From: Halomonas sp. KG2
GTDB lineage: Bacteria > Pseudomonadota > Gammaproteobacteria > Pseudomonadales > Halomonadaceae
NCBI GenBank assembly: GCA_030440445.1
Contig: CP098528.1
Span: 1,240,001-1,304,000, forward strand
Reading direction: 5' to 3'
Length of the DNA: 64,000 nt
Numbering within the stretch: position 1 is the stretch's first letter; the number at the start of each line of letters is the position of its first letter. Both the position numbers and the translations under genes were made by a program. The notes below the pieces were generated by a model. That model did no database searches, was not told the origin of the DNA, and saw only the letters and a program-made list of their open reading frames with translations. Positions 1-8,600 of the stretch are shown here, in pieces.

Positions 1-77
1 TATTGATACTCGGCTTTAGTGCGTGGTACGTATTGCTTAGTGTTTGGAGTTGGTGACAATCACTATGTTGAAGCTAA

Positions 78-1490
78 TTAACTATCTTGATGTTGGTTTT
101 GCTCCCACGTCACACTTGCCGCTAGTCCGTTGGGTGTGCGATTACTAAGTGTAAGGCGCGCTTTTTGGCGCTGAGCCAACTCCGAAACAATCGATAAACC
201 CAATCCGCTACCAGTGGTACCTTGGCCAGCAGCGCGCCTAAAACGCTCAGTGACTTTATTCAAAAGTGCTTCGGGGAGTCCTGGGCCCGTGTCTCTCACT
301 GTGAGTTGAGGCAACCCCTCCCAAAGCGCTAATTCTACTTCCACTTGACCGCCTTGCGGGGTATAGCGCAGGGCGTTATCCAGCAGGTTGCGGAAGAGAA
401 TTCCCACCTCAATTTCGTCGGCGCAAACCTCCAGGTGGGTTAAGCCTATTAGCCTCAAGTGCTGATTGCGCTCTTCAGCGAGTGGCCACAGCTCGGCTAC
501 CAATTCGGCAATAATCGGATAGAGGTCGATAGTGGCCGATGAGATTGTGGTCACTTGGTCCAATCGAGCCAAAATAAGCAGTTGTTCTACCACCCGCTGA
601 AGCCGTTCAACCCCGACATAAGCCTTTTGTAATGATTGCTCTCCGCCTGCCTGCGCATTATCTAAGTGGATTCTCAACGCTGCTAACGGCGTGCGTAACT
701 CATGGGCTGCATCTGCAGTGAAGCGCCGCTCGCGCTCTAAGGTTTCTTTCAACCGGGCGATAAAGTCGTTTAGCGATTGGCGTAATCCATAAAGCTCTTG
801 AGGAACCGAATTATCAATTTTACGCAGGTCGTGGGCAGAGCGGCCTTGTACCTGGCTGGAAAGCGCTTGGATGGGCGCAATGCCACGTTGGATAATGCGA
901 CTCATCAGCCAAAGCAGGAGTGGCAGCAACAGCAGCATTGGCAACAAATTGTTCCAGGTAATGCGCTCCACCACTGCATCATGAAACGAGCCTCGCAGCC
1001 CCATGCTGATCCAGATATCGCTGGCAACATCGAACATGCTGAAAACCCGCCAACGATGGCCATCGTAGTTTTCCCAGCGAAAACCCTCTTCTAAAGGCGC
1101 GGGGAAAGGGCCTGCATCACTCCATTTGCCCCCTAGCAGCCTGGGTGAGCCATCGGCATTCCAAAAACCCAGGACTAATTTAAGCTCTTCCTCGTGGTAA
1201 AGCTTAGGGCTTGATTCAGAGCGACTCACGGGCACTGCGTTACCGTCGCGATATAGCTGAGCTGGATGTTCAGGAAGGCCCATACGTGAAGCCAGACGAG
1301 CATAGTCGTCAATGGTTGCGTTGGGATCGAGCTGGCCAGCCACAATCCGGCTATGCAGACTGAGCTGTGTATCGAGAATCTCCTCTAGCTCGTGATCGGT
1401 AATTAAATAAGCCGCGGTAACCGCAACACCCCCGGCGACAACCATGGCAATGGCTAGCGTGCGAAGCAGATAATGCCGTATCGATCTCAT
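78..1490 (-). CDS. Sensor histidine kinase, PmrB/QseC type
   Basis: Inner-membrane sensor kinase of 470 residues, the usual length for the QseC/PmrB family. An N-terminal membrane segment (about residues 10-30) and a second one (about 180-200) flank a periplasmic sensor region. A HAMP-like linker follows, then the HisKA H-box DAAHELRTPLA with phospho-acceptor His263, then the ATPase domain with N box NLLDNALRYTP and G boxes DTGPGLP and GSGLGLSIV. Its start codon overlaps the stop of the response regulator by 4 nt, so the two are translated as one operon. The divergent dgkA-PAP2-eptA operon suggests an envelope-stress or cationic-peptide signal, as in PmrAB systems. Whether it is PmrB or QseC proper cannot be decided by eye. 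Confidence 0.9.
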   Translation of the reverse strand: MRSIRHYLLRTLAIAMVVAGGVAVTAAYLITDHELEEILDTQLSLHSRIVAGQLDPNATIDDYARLASRMGLPEHPAQLYRDGNAVPVSRSESSPKLYHEEELKLVLGFWNADGSPRLLGGKWSDAGPFPAPLEEGFRWENYDGHRWRVFSMFDVASDIWISMGLRGSFHDAVVERITWNNLLPMLLLLPLLLWLMSRIIQRGIAPIQALSSQVQGRSAHDLRKIDNSVPQELYGLRQSLNDFIARLKETLERERRFTADAAHELRTPLAALRIHLDNAQAGGEQSLQKAYVGVERLQRVVEQLLILARLDQVTTISSATIDLYPIIAELVAELWPLAEERNQHLRLIGLTHLEVCADEIEVGILFRNLLDNALRYTPQGGQVEVELALWEGLPQLTVRDTGPGLPEALLNKVTERFRRAAGQGTTGSGLGLSIVSELAQRQKARLTLSNRTPNGLAASVTWEQNQHQDS

Positions 1491-2149
1491 TGCGCCTGGC
1501 TATCCAGCCGGTAGCCAATCCCACGCACGTTAATAATCAGATGCTTTTCAAGTTTTTTACGCAGATGATGAATGTGAACCTCCACCGTATTGGACTCCAC
1601 TTCTTCGCCCCAGCCGTAAAGCAAACTTTCTAAACGAGGGCGAGATAGCACCCTGTCCGAGTGTCTAGCTAGCTCTAGCAATAGGGCATACTCGCGTCGG
1701 CCCAATTTTACGTCTTTGTCCCGCCAGCTCACTGTATGGCGAGCTTCATCAATGCTCAGTGCACCCAGCGTTAATATTTGCGAGGCACGCCCCTCAGCGC
1801 GCCGCATTACGACCCGCAAACGGGCGAGTAGCTCCTGCAAGTTAAATGGCTTGAGCACATAGTCATCCGCTCCCGCATCTAAACCGCCAATGCGGTCTTC
1901 CATCGCATCGCGAGCCGTCAAAATCAAAATAGGTAGAGTAGACTGCTGTCGGAGTAAATGCAGTACCTGCATACCGTCCATATCGGGCAGGCCAAGATCC
2001 AAAATAATCACACTGAAGGTCTCGCTGTCGATAGCGCTGATTGCCTCGCGGCCAAGCATAAACCAATCGACCGTGTAGCCCTCACGCTCTAGCGCCGTCT
2101 TAATGCCATCCCCAAGCAAGGGGTCATCTTCTATTAGCAGTGCGCGCAT
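1487..2149 (-). CDS. Response regulator, OmpR/PhoB family (PmrA/QseB type)
   Basis: DNA-binding response regulator of 220 residues. The receiver domain has the acidic pair in LIEDD, phospho-acceptor Asp51 (IILDLGLPDMDG) and the switch Lys in VLKPF. The C-terminal winged helix contains VEVHIHHLRKKLEKH and a typical GIGYRL end. I place the start at 2149, giving MRALLIEDD as is normal for the family; an in-frame ATG at 2170 would add seven residues that do not belong to the domain. A PmrA-box-like direct repeat lies about 45 bp upstream, consistent with autoregulation and possibly control of the divergent lipid-modification operon. It is co-transcribed with the kinase at 78-1490. Confidence 0.9.
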   Translation of the reverse strand: MRALLIEDDPLLGDGIKTALEREGYTVDWFMLGREAISAIDSETFSVIILDLGLPDMDGMQVLHLLRQQSTLPILILTARDAMEDRIGGLDAGADDYVLKPFNLQELLARLRVVMRRAEGRASQILTLGALSIDEARHTVSWRDKDVKLGRREYALLLELARHSDRVLSRPRLESLLYGWGEEVESNTVEVHIHHLRKKLEKHLIINVRGIGYRLDSQAQ

Positions 2150-2192
2150 GCTGATCCCCTCAATCGACAAGCTGCTATCTTCGCTACCAAAA

Positions 2193-2209
2193 CTTAAGCT
2201 TTTCTTAAA
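2193..2209. promoter_or_regulatory. PmrA-box-like direct repeat
   Basis: CTTAAG, five bases, then CTTAAA. This matches the known PmrA consensus YTTAAK-N5-YTTAAK at 11 of 12 fixed positions. It sits between the response regulator and the divergent dgkA operon, nearer the regulator. A weaker copy (CATAAC-N5-GTTAAG, 2327-2343) lies just before the dgkA side. Binding is inferred, not shown. Confidence 0.5.
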
Positions 2210-2391
2210 TACGGTAACTTACTTTTCAAATAGCACACTTATCTGAATTCAGCCAGTGAGCCAACCAATACAGTGGGTAACACCACTCAGTGATGGGTGT
2301 TTATGTTCTAGCGTCTGAATTAACAGCATAACTGTTCGTTAAGTTTTGCACTTTATAGTGACGCTACCATTACGTTATCGAGTGTGCTGTC

Positions 2392-2769
2392 TTGCCTATT
2401 TCAACTACATCAAAGCGCAATGGTGCGGGTGTTAAACGCATCTTTCGCGCCTCTATAAATGCAGTGTCGGGGTTAAAATCTTGCTGGGTAAATGAATCTG
2501 CCTTTAGACAAGAGGTGATGCTCTGTCTCGTTCTCTACCCTTTTATATTTTTTGTTAATGCCAGCTCTGTAGAAAAAGCGTTGCTGTTTTCTTCACTCAC
2601 CCTTGTGGTGATAGTGGAACTCATTAACTCCGCCATAGAAAGCACAATTGACCGTATCGGACTAGAAAATAACGAACTTAGCGGGCGTGCTAAAGACATG
2701 GGAGCTGCCGCCGTCATGATGACCATTTTTATGATGATGGGTGTATGGCTATGCGTGCTGATCAACTAA
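2392..2769 (+). CDS. dgkA: Diacylglycerol kinase
   Basis: Small integral-membrane kinase (125 residues, the usual DgkA size) that phosphorylates diacylglycerol to phosphatidic acid. The family signature is clear: an RIFRASINAVSGLKS amphipathic N-terminal helix, then transmembrane segments with the catalytic stretch ELINSAIESTIDRIG and the following ELSGRAKDMGAAAV. The start is a TTG; no in-frame ATG precedes the conserved region. The end overlaps the following phosphatase gene by 25 nt. In this setting it plausibly recycles the diacylglycerol released when EptA transfers phosphoethanolamine from phosphatidylethanolamine. That functional link is known for dgkA-eptA pairs in other gammaproteobacteria and is inferred here. 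Confidence 0.92.
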   Translation: MPISTTSKRNGAGVKRIFRASINAVSGLKSCWVNESAFRQEVMLCLVLYPFIFFVNASSVEKALLFSSLTLVVIVELINSAIESTIDRIGLENNELSGRAKDMGAAAVMMTIFMMMGVWLCVLIN

Positions 2770-3437
2770 ATGTTATCAAGCCTGTAGCATCCGTATGGAT
2801 TTTATTTTTAATCGCTATGTCGGTTTTTGATAGTTTAAACATAGACTTCACGATAACTGATTTTGTATATCACCTTCAAGGTAATGCTTGGGCATGGAAA
2901 GATACCTATCTTACCCAAGATATTCTTCATGAAGGCGGTAAATGGCTAAGCTTGGCTATGGGATTAGCCACACTCCTACTATTGATACTAAGCACCACGG
3001 TTACTTGTCTTAAAGCATATCGAACGCCGCTATTTTATCTTTTTTCCGCAACGCTTCTTTCAGCACTACTTGTAGCAACTATTAAACACCTGGTGAGCAT
3101 GGAATGCCCCTGGGATTTAGTTCGCTATGGTGGAGCGCGTGACTTTATTGGTTTGTTCCACATGCGGCCTTCCTCAATGCCAGCGTCCGCCTGCTTTCCC
3201 GCCGGGCATGCCAGCGCAGGATACACGTGGATAGCCAGCTACTTCTTTTTTGCCGCCATACGGCCCCAATGGCGATGGGCAGGGCTCGCACTGGGTTTAG
3301 GGCTTGGCCTTACGTTTGGAATCACTCAGCAGTTTCGTGGGGCGCACTTTCTCTCCCATGACCTCTGGACCGTCATGATTTGTTGGACCGTAAGTTTTGT
3401 TCTTTCAAGGTTCTTATTACGCCCCAGTGTTCATTAA
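2745..3437 (+). CDS. PAP2-family membrane lipid phosphatase
   Basis: Polytopic PAP2 protein of 230 residues. The three phosphatase motifs are present in variant form: K114 followed by CP at 121-122 (canonical KxxxxxxRP), PAGH at 152-155 (canonical PSGH), and RGAHFLSHD at 198-206 with the likely catalytic His205. About five or six hydrophobic helices surround them, which places the active site at the periplasmic face. Family members include LpxE/LpxT-like lipid A phosphatases and undecaprenyl-pyrophosphate phosphatases; its place between dgkA and eptA favours lipid A or phospholipid headgroup processing. The start at 2745 overlaps dgkA; an ATG at 2751 is an alternative. The exact substrate is unknown. 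Confidence 0.82.
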   Translation: MAMRADQLNVIKPVASVWILFLIAMSVFDSLNIDFTITDFVYHLQGNAWAWKDTYLTQDILHEGGKWLSLAMGLATLLLLILSTTVTCLKAYRTPLFYLFSATLLSALLVATIKHLVSMECPWDLVRYGGARDFIGLFHMRPSSMPASACFPAGHASAGYTWIASYFFFAAIRPQWRWAGLALGLGLGLTFGITQQFRGAHFLSHDLWTVMICWTVSFVLSRFLLRPSVH

Positions 3438-3461
3438 TCTTTTCATACAGAGATTCTTTCG

Positions 3462-5129
3462 ATGCCCTCTTTGCTATCATTGCCTTCAAAAACCGTTGAC
3501 ACCGTTTGGCATTATCGTCCCGCATTAAGCACGGAGCAGCTTGTCTTATGGGCCGTTGTCATATTCAGTGTTTTTTACAATGTCCCTTTTTGGCAACAAG
3601 CCTTTGCTGGCTATGACCTTTTTGTCGCCAAGACGTGGCTAACCTTTGCCAATATGTTTTTGGTGATGACCTGCCTTAACTATTTGGTCTTCGTTAGCCT
3701 TGCTTTGCGAACGCTGGTAAAATCCTTGTTAACCTTGCTATTTCTAATTGCCGCCTTCGTCAGTTACTTTACCAGTTACTACGGCACCTATTTTGATACC
3801 TCCATGCTAGAAAATGTCCTTCAAACGGACACTAACGAAGCACAGGAACTGCTCACAGTTGGTTTGCTGATTCATTTGGCGATCTTTTTTGGCTTGCCTA
3901 CTATCATGATTTGGCGAGTCAAAATAACACCTTCAACCTGGCAGAAAGCAATATTACGTCGCTCGGCTTATTGCCTTGCCAGCACTGCTATATTGCTATT
4001 AGCGATCTTCTTATCTTATCAAGAATTGTCGTCGCTCATGCGCAACAATAAAGAGCTTCGCTACTTGGTGACCCCGGGTAATTATATTGTTTCGATGGCG
4101 CAGGCTCTTTCCAGCCAACACGCTACCGCGAATACGGTGCGTTCTCCTGTGGGGGAGGACGCCCGTATCAGTTCGCAAGTGGGCGACAAACCTAGACTAC
4201 TCGTCATTGTGGTGGGCGAAACGTTACGGGCGTCGAACTGGGGGCTAAATGGTTATGAACGCCAAACCACACCTAAACTTGCCCTGCAGCCTGACGTTAT
4301 CAATTTTTCAGATGTTTCCTCATGCGGTACAAGCACAGCAGTCTCATTACCCTGCATGTTTTCATTACCAGGACGCGCCGATTACGCTAAATCTTATGCT
4401 CAGCAACATGAATCCTTGCTGGATGTATTGGCCCACGCTGGTTTAGAGGTCACCTGGCTTGATAACCAGTCAGGCTGTAAAGGCGTCTGCGAGGGAGTGA
4501 CGACAAAAGCGCTTGCGCCAGAGGACTATGCATCTTTGTGCCAAGATGGGCGATGCTTGGATGAGGCGCTGGTTCAAGCTTTAACCACGCAAATTAGTGG
4601 TACCTCAACTGATCAGGTGGTCGTGTTGCACCAGTTAGGCAACCATGGCCCCAGCTATTACCAACGCTACCCTGATGACTACGAACGTTTTGTTCCCGCT
4701 TGTACTACCGCTGATTTAGCCAAGTGTTCAAGAGATGCCATTACCAACAGCTACGACAATGCCATTCTATATACCGACACTGTGTTGGATCAGGTGATTG
4801 AGACGCTAAAACATCAGGATGAATACGCAACAGCGATGGTCTATCTCTCTGATCATGGTGAATCACTGGGCGAAAAAGGGCTTTATTTGCACGGTATTCC
4901 CTACGCCATTGCCCCCGACGAACAGACGCATGTGCCTATGGTTTGGTGGCTGTCCAGCTCATTTTCACAGCAGCAAGGGCTTGATACGGGCTGCCTACGA
5001 CAAATCTCTGATCAAGCCGCCTCGCACGATAACTTATTTCACAGCGTACTGGGTTTGCTTGACATAACAACGGACGTTTATCAGCAGGCAGAAGATATTA
5101 GCCAACTGTGCCAGAGCCGTGTCAATTAA
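3462..5129 (+). CDS. eptA: Lipid A phosphoethanolamine transferase
   Basis: Transfers phosphoethanolamine from phosphatidylethanolamine to lipid A; the same family as MCR proteins. At 555 residues it has the family length. About five transmembrane helices occupy residues 25-180, followed by a periplasmic sulfatase-fold domain. That domain shows VVGETLRASNWGLNGY (metal ligand Glu), the catalytic-threonine motif SCGTSTAVSLPCMFS (Ser287 onward), WLDNQSGCKGVC and the metal-binding YLSDHGESLGE. Several Cys pairs probably form disulfides. It is the last gene of the dgkA-PAP2-eptA run, divergent from a PmrAB-type system. Activity on lipid A rather than another acceptor is inferred from family and neighbours. 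Confidence 0.92.
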   Translation: MPSLLSLPSKTVDTVWHYRPALSTEQLVLWAVVIFSVFYNVPFWQQAFAGYDLFVAKTWLTFANMFLVMTCLNYLVFVSLALRTLVKSLLTLLFLIAAFVSYFTSYYGTYFDTSMLENVLQTDTNEAQELLTVGLLIHLAIFFGLPTIMIWRVKITPSTWQKAILRRSAYCLASTAILLLAIFLSYQELSSLMRNNKELRYLVTPGNYIVSMAQALSSQHATANTVRSPVGEDARISSQVGDKPRLLVIVVGETLRASNWGLNGYERQTTPKLALQPDVINFSDVSSCGTSTAVSLPCMFSLPGRADYAKSYAQQHESLLDVLAHAGLEVTWLDNQSGCKGVCEGVTTKALAPEDYASLCQDGRCLDEALVQALTTQISGTSTDQVVVLHQLGNHGPSYYQRYPDDYERFVPACTTADLAKCSRDAITNSYDNAILYTDTVLDQVIETLKHQDEYATAMVYLSDHGESLGEKGLYLHGIPYAIAPDEQTHVPMVWWLSSSFSQQQGLDTGCLRQISDQAASHDNLFHSVLGLLDITTDVYQQAEDISQLCQSRVN

Positions 5130-5204
5130 TGAATGTTTAAGTGATCGTTAAGTATTACATGGCAAGCTGTTTTTCACTCTGCTCAACTATTCTGGTGTGT
5201 GCAC

Positions 5205-5573
5205 ATGGCTTTATTGCATCTATTGGACTCTAACCAAGGTTTTTGGAGACCATTTCTACCTAAGAAAATAGCAACAGGGGAGGTCTTGGTAGGTGGTGTC
5301 AATACATCTATTAATTCTGCTAAATGGCTTTCCTTTAGAGTCAGTGTTGTTTTAATTGCTTTGCTAGCGACTCTGCTGTGGTTAATGGGAATAGAAAAAA
5401 TCGAGATCATTATTGCCATATTCAGTATAACGTCGAATGGTATGTCACAGTTACTTGAACGCTATGGTTCTTTCAATGTATTGAAAATGGTTGAAAATAA
5501 CTTGATAGATGCTTTAGACGCATTAGGAGCTGCTGGGGTTGGAACATTAATAATTTTATATTTATTGGGTTAG
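5205..5573 (+). CDS. Hypothetical small membrane protein
   Basis: I do not recognise this 122-residue protein. It has two hydrophobic helices, about residues 45-65 and the C-terminal 105-120, separated by an amphipathic stretch containing [15 protein letters not shown] start it at ATG 5205; an in-frame GTG at 5199 would add two residues. No strong ribosome-binding site is visible. It is followed directly by a catalase remnant. Codon use is more AT-rich than its neighbours, which fits an acquired or decaying region. A real gene is likely but not certain. Confidence 0.55.
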   Translation: MALLHLLDSNQGFWRPFLPKKIATGEVLVGGVNTSINSAKWLSFRVSVVLIALLATLLWLMGIEKIEIIIAIFSITSNGMSQLLERYGSFNVLKMVENNLIDALDALGAAGVGTLIILYLLG

Positions 5574-5583
5574 CGCGATTAAT

Positions 5584-5718
5584 ATGTGTGATGATGCCAA
5601 AAAATACCGCATCAACCCCTTCGATTTAACCCAGGTCTGGTCCTATAAAGATTACCCATTAATCGACGTTGGTAAGCTGACGCTCGACCGCAATCCCATG
5701 GTGGCGTTTTACGCCTAG
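5584..5718 (+). pseudogene. Catalase gene remnant (internal fragment)
   Basis: A 44-codon open stretch translates to [20 protein letters not shown] followed by [13 protein letters not shown]. This is the well-known conserved block of heme catalases (NPFDLTKVWPHKDYPLI...G...L NRNP). After RNP the similarity stops and a stop codon follows within six codons. No further catalase sequence (heme-ligand Tyr motif, N-terminal His/Asn region) is seen on either side. It is a decayed piece left by a deletion, not a working gene. Confidence 0.75.
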
Positions 5719-5766
5719 CGTGCCTAAGCCGCTAGGCGTCGTCTAAACATGCAGTCCGCAACCGAG

Positions 5767-6795
5767 CTAGGTCGCGGGTTGTAGTGCTTCCTGGGTCTCT
5801 GTTTCGGGTTCGCGAACCAAGCTAAGCGCCTCATCGAAAAGGCGCAGGCCCGCGTCCTCTTTATGCGCGTGCTCAGACAGGTGACGACGGAAGCGTCTGC
5901 CACCGGGACAGCCCTGAAATAACCCCAGCAAATGGCGGGTAATATGATTCAGCTTGGCCCCTTCATCTAACCGCTGCTGAATATACGGGCGAAATGCGTT
6001 AGCCGCTTCCAAGCGCGTGCGCGCAGGCCCCGCTTCACCAAACAGCTGCTCATCGACCCCGGCGAGTAGCCACGGGTTCTGATACGCCTCGCGACCCACC
6101 ATCACACTGTCTACGTGCTCAAGCTGTGCTTTGCACTCGGCAAGGGTTTTGATCCCCCCATTAATACCGATATGCAGCTCTGGATGGCTCTGTTTCAGAC
6201 GGTGTACGCGGGGATAGTTTAGCGGCGGTACATCACGGTTCTGCTTAGGCGACAAACCCTGTAGCCACGCCTTGCGTGCGTGAACGGTAAAGACGTTGCA
6301 ACCAGCATTCGCTACGATCTCAATAAACCGCGCCAAGTCAGCATCTTCATCCTGATCGTCAATCCCGATACGGCACTTCACCGTGACCGGAATCGACACT
6401 GCCGCCTGCATAGCTTCCACTGCCGCCGCCACTTTTTCAGGGTAGCCCATCAAGCAAGCACCAATCATATTGTTCTGCACCCGGTCGCTGGGGCAGCCGA
6501 CATTCAGATTGACCTCGTCGTACCCCCACGCCTCGGCAATGGCCGCGCACTCGGCCAGCTCTCCCGCATCGCTGCCACCCAGCTGCAACGCAATCGGATG
6601 CTCTACATCGCTATAGCCCAAAAAGCGTTCACGGGGCGTTCCATGCAAAATGGCACCGGTGGTCACCATCTCGGTATACAGCAATGTCCGCTTGGTTAAC
6701 CTGCGTGCAAATGCGCGGTAATCGCGGGTTGTCCAATCCATCATGGGTGCCACAGAAAACAGACGGGCAGCGTCTGCTGGGCTTGCTTTAGTCAT
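5767..6795 (-). CDS. dusA: tRNA-dihydrouridine(20/20a) synthase
   Basis: FMN-dependent enzyme that reduces U20/U20a in the tRNA D-loop. The N-terminal TIM barrel starts with FSVAPMMDWTTRDYR, continues with TLLYTEMVTTGAI, and has the catalytic-loop motif NVNVGCPSDRVQNN with the conserved Cys. KCRIGID and FTVHARKAWLQGLSPKQNR follow, then NGGIKT and VMVGREAYQNPW. The C-terminal helical domain ends with the usual HLLGLFQGCPGGRRFRRHLSE region. The open frame extends to 6981, but the upstream part is not DusA-like; I start at 6795 (MTKASPADAARLFSVAP), and 6813 is possible. No good ribosome-binding site decides between them. Confidence 0.9.
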   Translation of the reverse strand: MTKASPADAARLFSVAPMMDWTTRDYRAFARRLTKRTLLYTEMVTTGAILHGTPRERFLGYSDVEHPIALQLGGSDAGELAECAAIAEAWGYDEVNLNVGCPSDRVQNNMIGACLMGYPEKVAAAVEAMQAAVSIPVTVKCRIGIDDQDEDADLARFIEIVANAGCNVFTVHARKAWLQGLSPKQNRDVPPLNYPRVHRLKQSHPELHIGINGGIKTLAECKAQLEHVDSVMVGREAYQNPWLLAGVDEQLFGEAGPARTRLEAANAFRPYIQQRLDEGAKLNHITRHLLGLFQGCPGGRRFRRHLSEHAHKEDAGLRLFDEALSLVREPETETQEALQPAT

Positions 6796-7099
6796 ATCAA
6801 TCACTTGCATCATTCGATGCGGTATAAGCCAGTCGTGGTTGCTTAACAGCGGGGGAGTCGTTGGCGAGCGATTGTACGCAAAAAGCGGGTTTGAGTACAA
6901 AGCAAGTGCATGGATAACCCAAGTTGACCAAGGTGTTCTTAGGATGATGCCCAAGGGCACTAGAAACCGCAGGTGTTGCACTTATTAGCTGAATTCAGAA
7001 TTACAGCTATTGAGACCCGACAAGGGGTCGCTTTGAAGGTTTGGGGGCATAGTTCAGACCATGCATTGACGATAGAAGCGGTGAAGAGCTGTTTTGTCG

Positions 7100-7522
7100 C
7101 TAATTAGCGCCTTTTTTACGGCCTTTGAGTTTAGCGGGCTTCTTGCAAGGCAGGTCGTAATGCATTGGGCCTGGGGCGTCTAAGACTTCTCTTGATATGG
7201 TAGGCCACCATTCTATTAGGCGCACAGCGGTTTCCCACGCTTTGACCCTTTTCCAGTCGTTACCCAGGTTGATCGTGGTAATTCCACAGTTCTCAAAGGC
7301 CAGCCTTTCTGGGTCACCTTTTTTGAAGCGATCTTTGGAGATAATCACCCAGCTTTTGTCGGATTGCTTGAGCTGTTCTAGCCATGCTTCATCCGGCATG
7401 CCAGGGCCGCCGTTGACGTCTCGGGCATGCATGACGGTGTGATTCTCACTGCAGAGTTTTGCTAGATGGTTGAGTGCGTTGGCAATGTGAGGGCTGATAT
7501 TTTCGTCAATGAAGAAGTGCAC
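7100..7522 (-). CDS. PIN-like toxin (VapC45-type / DUF5615-like)
   Basis: 140-residue protein that opens with HFFIDENISPHIANAL, the acidic start of PIN-like RNase domains. Conserved acidic residues follow at DVNGGPGMPDEAWL and WVIISKDRF, ending in a basic tail rich in Lys. I choose GTG 7522 as start: it has an AAAGGA site upstream in the minus-strand message and overlaps the antitoxin by 17 nt, whereas the longer frame from 7561 overlaps it by 56 nt. The gene order, antitoxin then toxin with overlap, and the DUF433 partner match VapBC45-type toxin-antitoxin modules. RNA cleavage activity is inferred. Confidence 0.75.
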   Translation of the reverse strand: MHFFIDENISPHIANALNHLAKLCSENHTVMHARDVNGGPGMPDEAWLEQLKQSDKSWVIISKDRFKKGDPERLAFENCGITTINLGNDWKRVKAWETAVRLIEWWPTISREVLDAPGPMHYDLPCKKPAKLKGRKKGAN

Positions 7523-8186
7523 CCGATAAAATCCTTTCTTCGAATTTAACGGCGCGCTCAACTTCCTCTTGCGTCACATCATACGCACGGGCTGCATCTT
7601 CTGCGCTGCCTTCTACTTCGGCTGCTTGGGCCAGTGTGCTGGTGGGCATGTGGCTAGGCAGCACGATGGGCTTGCCGAAGGCAAAGCGTGGGTCGATCAC
7701 GATGCTGGGGTCTTCGGGATCCGGATGCCAGCGCACAGGATCTCCCTCTGCATTGAATTCGATGCCTGCCCTTAGTGAAGGCACTATCACATCTTCAAAT
7801 GCGTTTTGGCGCTTAACCAGGTCAATCACTGCTGTTTCGCCGTTTTCTTCCAGTGCCTTCAGGAATACCTTTTGGCCATCGGTACACAGCTGGGGATTGA
7901 TGAGTGGGTAATCCCGCTGCAGTAACTCGCTGAGCTCATGCAATGCTTCACGGATGACCGATAAGCTCACATTGTGGCTACGGAATTTAGCCACGGCACG
8001 GAGTTCCAGCAAGTCTTTAAAGCTGAGGGTGTCTTCTGCGCCTAACGCTTGGGGTTCGGGTTCCCAGAGTGGCCCCTTGGTCGACCGCGCAGGCATGAGC
8101 CAGCGGCGAATCTTATCCGCTTCTACGCCAATCAAGCGCTCTGCTTGCTTGGGGCTGTAAAGCCCGATGTTAGTGAATGCGGTCAT
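7506..8186 (-). CDS. DUF433-type antitoxin (VapB45-like)
   Basis: 226-residue protein with an N-terminal MerR-like helix-turn-helix (YSPKQAERLIGVEADKIRRW, then FKDLLELRAVAKFRSHNVSL). Its C-terminal half is DUF433-like: IVIDPRFAFGKPIV, THMPT-like SHMPTSTL and AYDVTQEEVERAVKFEERI. This architecture is known for antitoxins partnered with PIN-like toxins. It should bind DNA for autoregulation and neutralise the toxin encoded immediately downstream. The toxin start lies inside its last codons, so translation is coupled. The 414-bp gap upstream presumably holds the promoter, but I see no convincing hexamers. Confidence 0.75.
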   Translation of the reverse strand: MTAFTNIGLYSPKQAERLIGVEADKIRRWLMPARSTKGPLWEPEPQALGAEDTLSFKDLLELRAVAKFRSHNVSLSVIREALHELSELLQRDYPLINPQLCTDGQKVFLKALEENGETAVIDLVKRQNAFEDVIVPSLRAGIEFNAEGDPVRWHPDPEDPSIVIDPRFAFGKPIVLPSHMPTSTLAQAAEVEGSAEDAARAYDVTQEEVERAVKFEERILSGALLH

Positions 8187-8600
8187 GATCTACCCCCCAG
8201 CGTAGCGCTAGGTGTGAAATATAGCGGCTTGAATGTGGTGTCTTTTGGAGTGTTTTACTCTGTTGTACATGGCTATAGTCTGACACTTTAAGTGAACAGC
8301 GCAAGGGGTATCCGCCGTACAAGGTGTCATGCTGGTGGTTATTTCGGTTGAAGCCAGTAGGCAACAGGGTAACGTTGATCTTGTGATTTTTACCTAGATT
8401 CGGGGTGAGGTCGATATCGATCACGGCCTCAGGCAAATTCGCGACAAAATGGCAGAGAGTTTTAGTTTGCCGTGCTATTCACGTTTAGTTTTCGTATAAC
8501 TCCTTTGAGCCCTGCAGCACTTTGCTTCTTTGTGCGGTCTTATTCAATGTGATGAGGGCTAGGCAGTGGTAAGCTGATATTTCGTTGTTGAGGAGTCTCT
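8187..8600. other. Intergenic gap between antitoxin and lipoprotein
   Basis: 414 bases with no gene I can support. A minus-strand frame starting with TTG at 8436 is open for 88 codons but has no ribosome-binding site and no recognised similarity. The gap should hold the divergent promoters of the antitoxin and the lipoprotein. Confidence 0.5.

Noticed and set aside
798..1094. Plus-strand frame inside the sensor kinase gene
   Set aside because: Antisense shadow without ribosome-binding site or recognisable domain.
5183..5419. Minus-strand 78-codon frame overlapping the orphan membrane gene
   Set aside because: No similarity or ribosome-binding site; the plus-strand frame has a clearer membrane-protein pattern.
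8170..8436. Minus-strand open frame of 88 codons upstream of the antitoxin
   Set aside because: TTG start, no ribosome-binding site, unrecognised sequence, and it overlaps the 5' end of the antitoxin gene.
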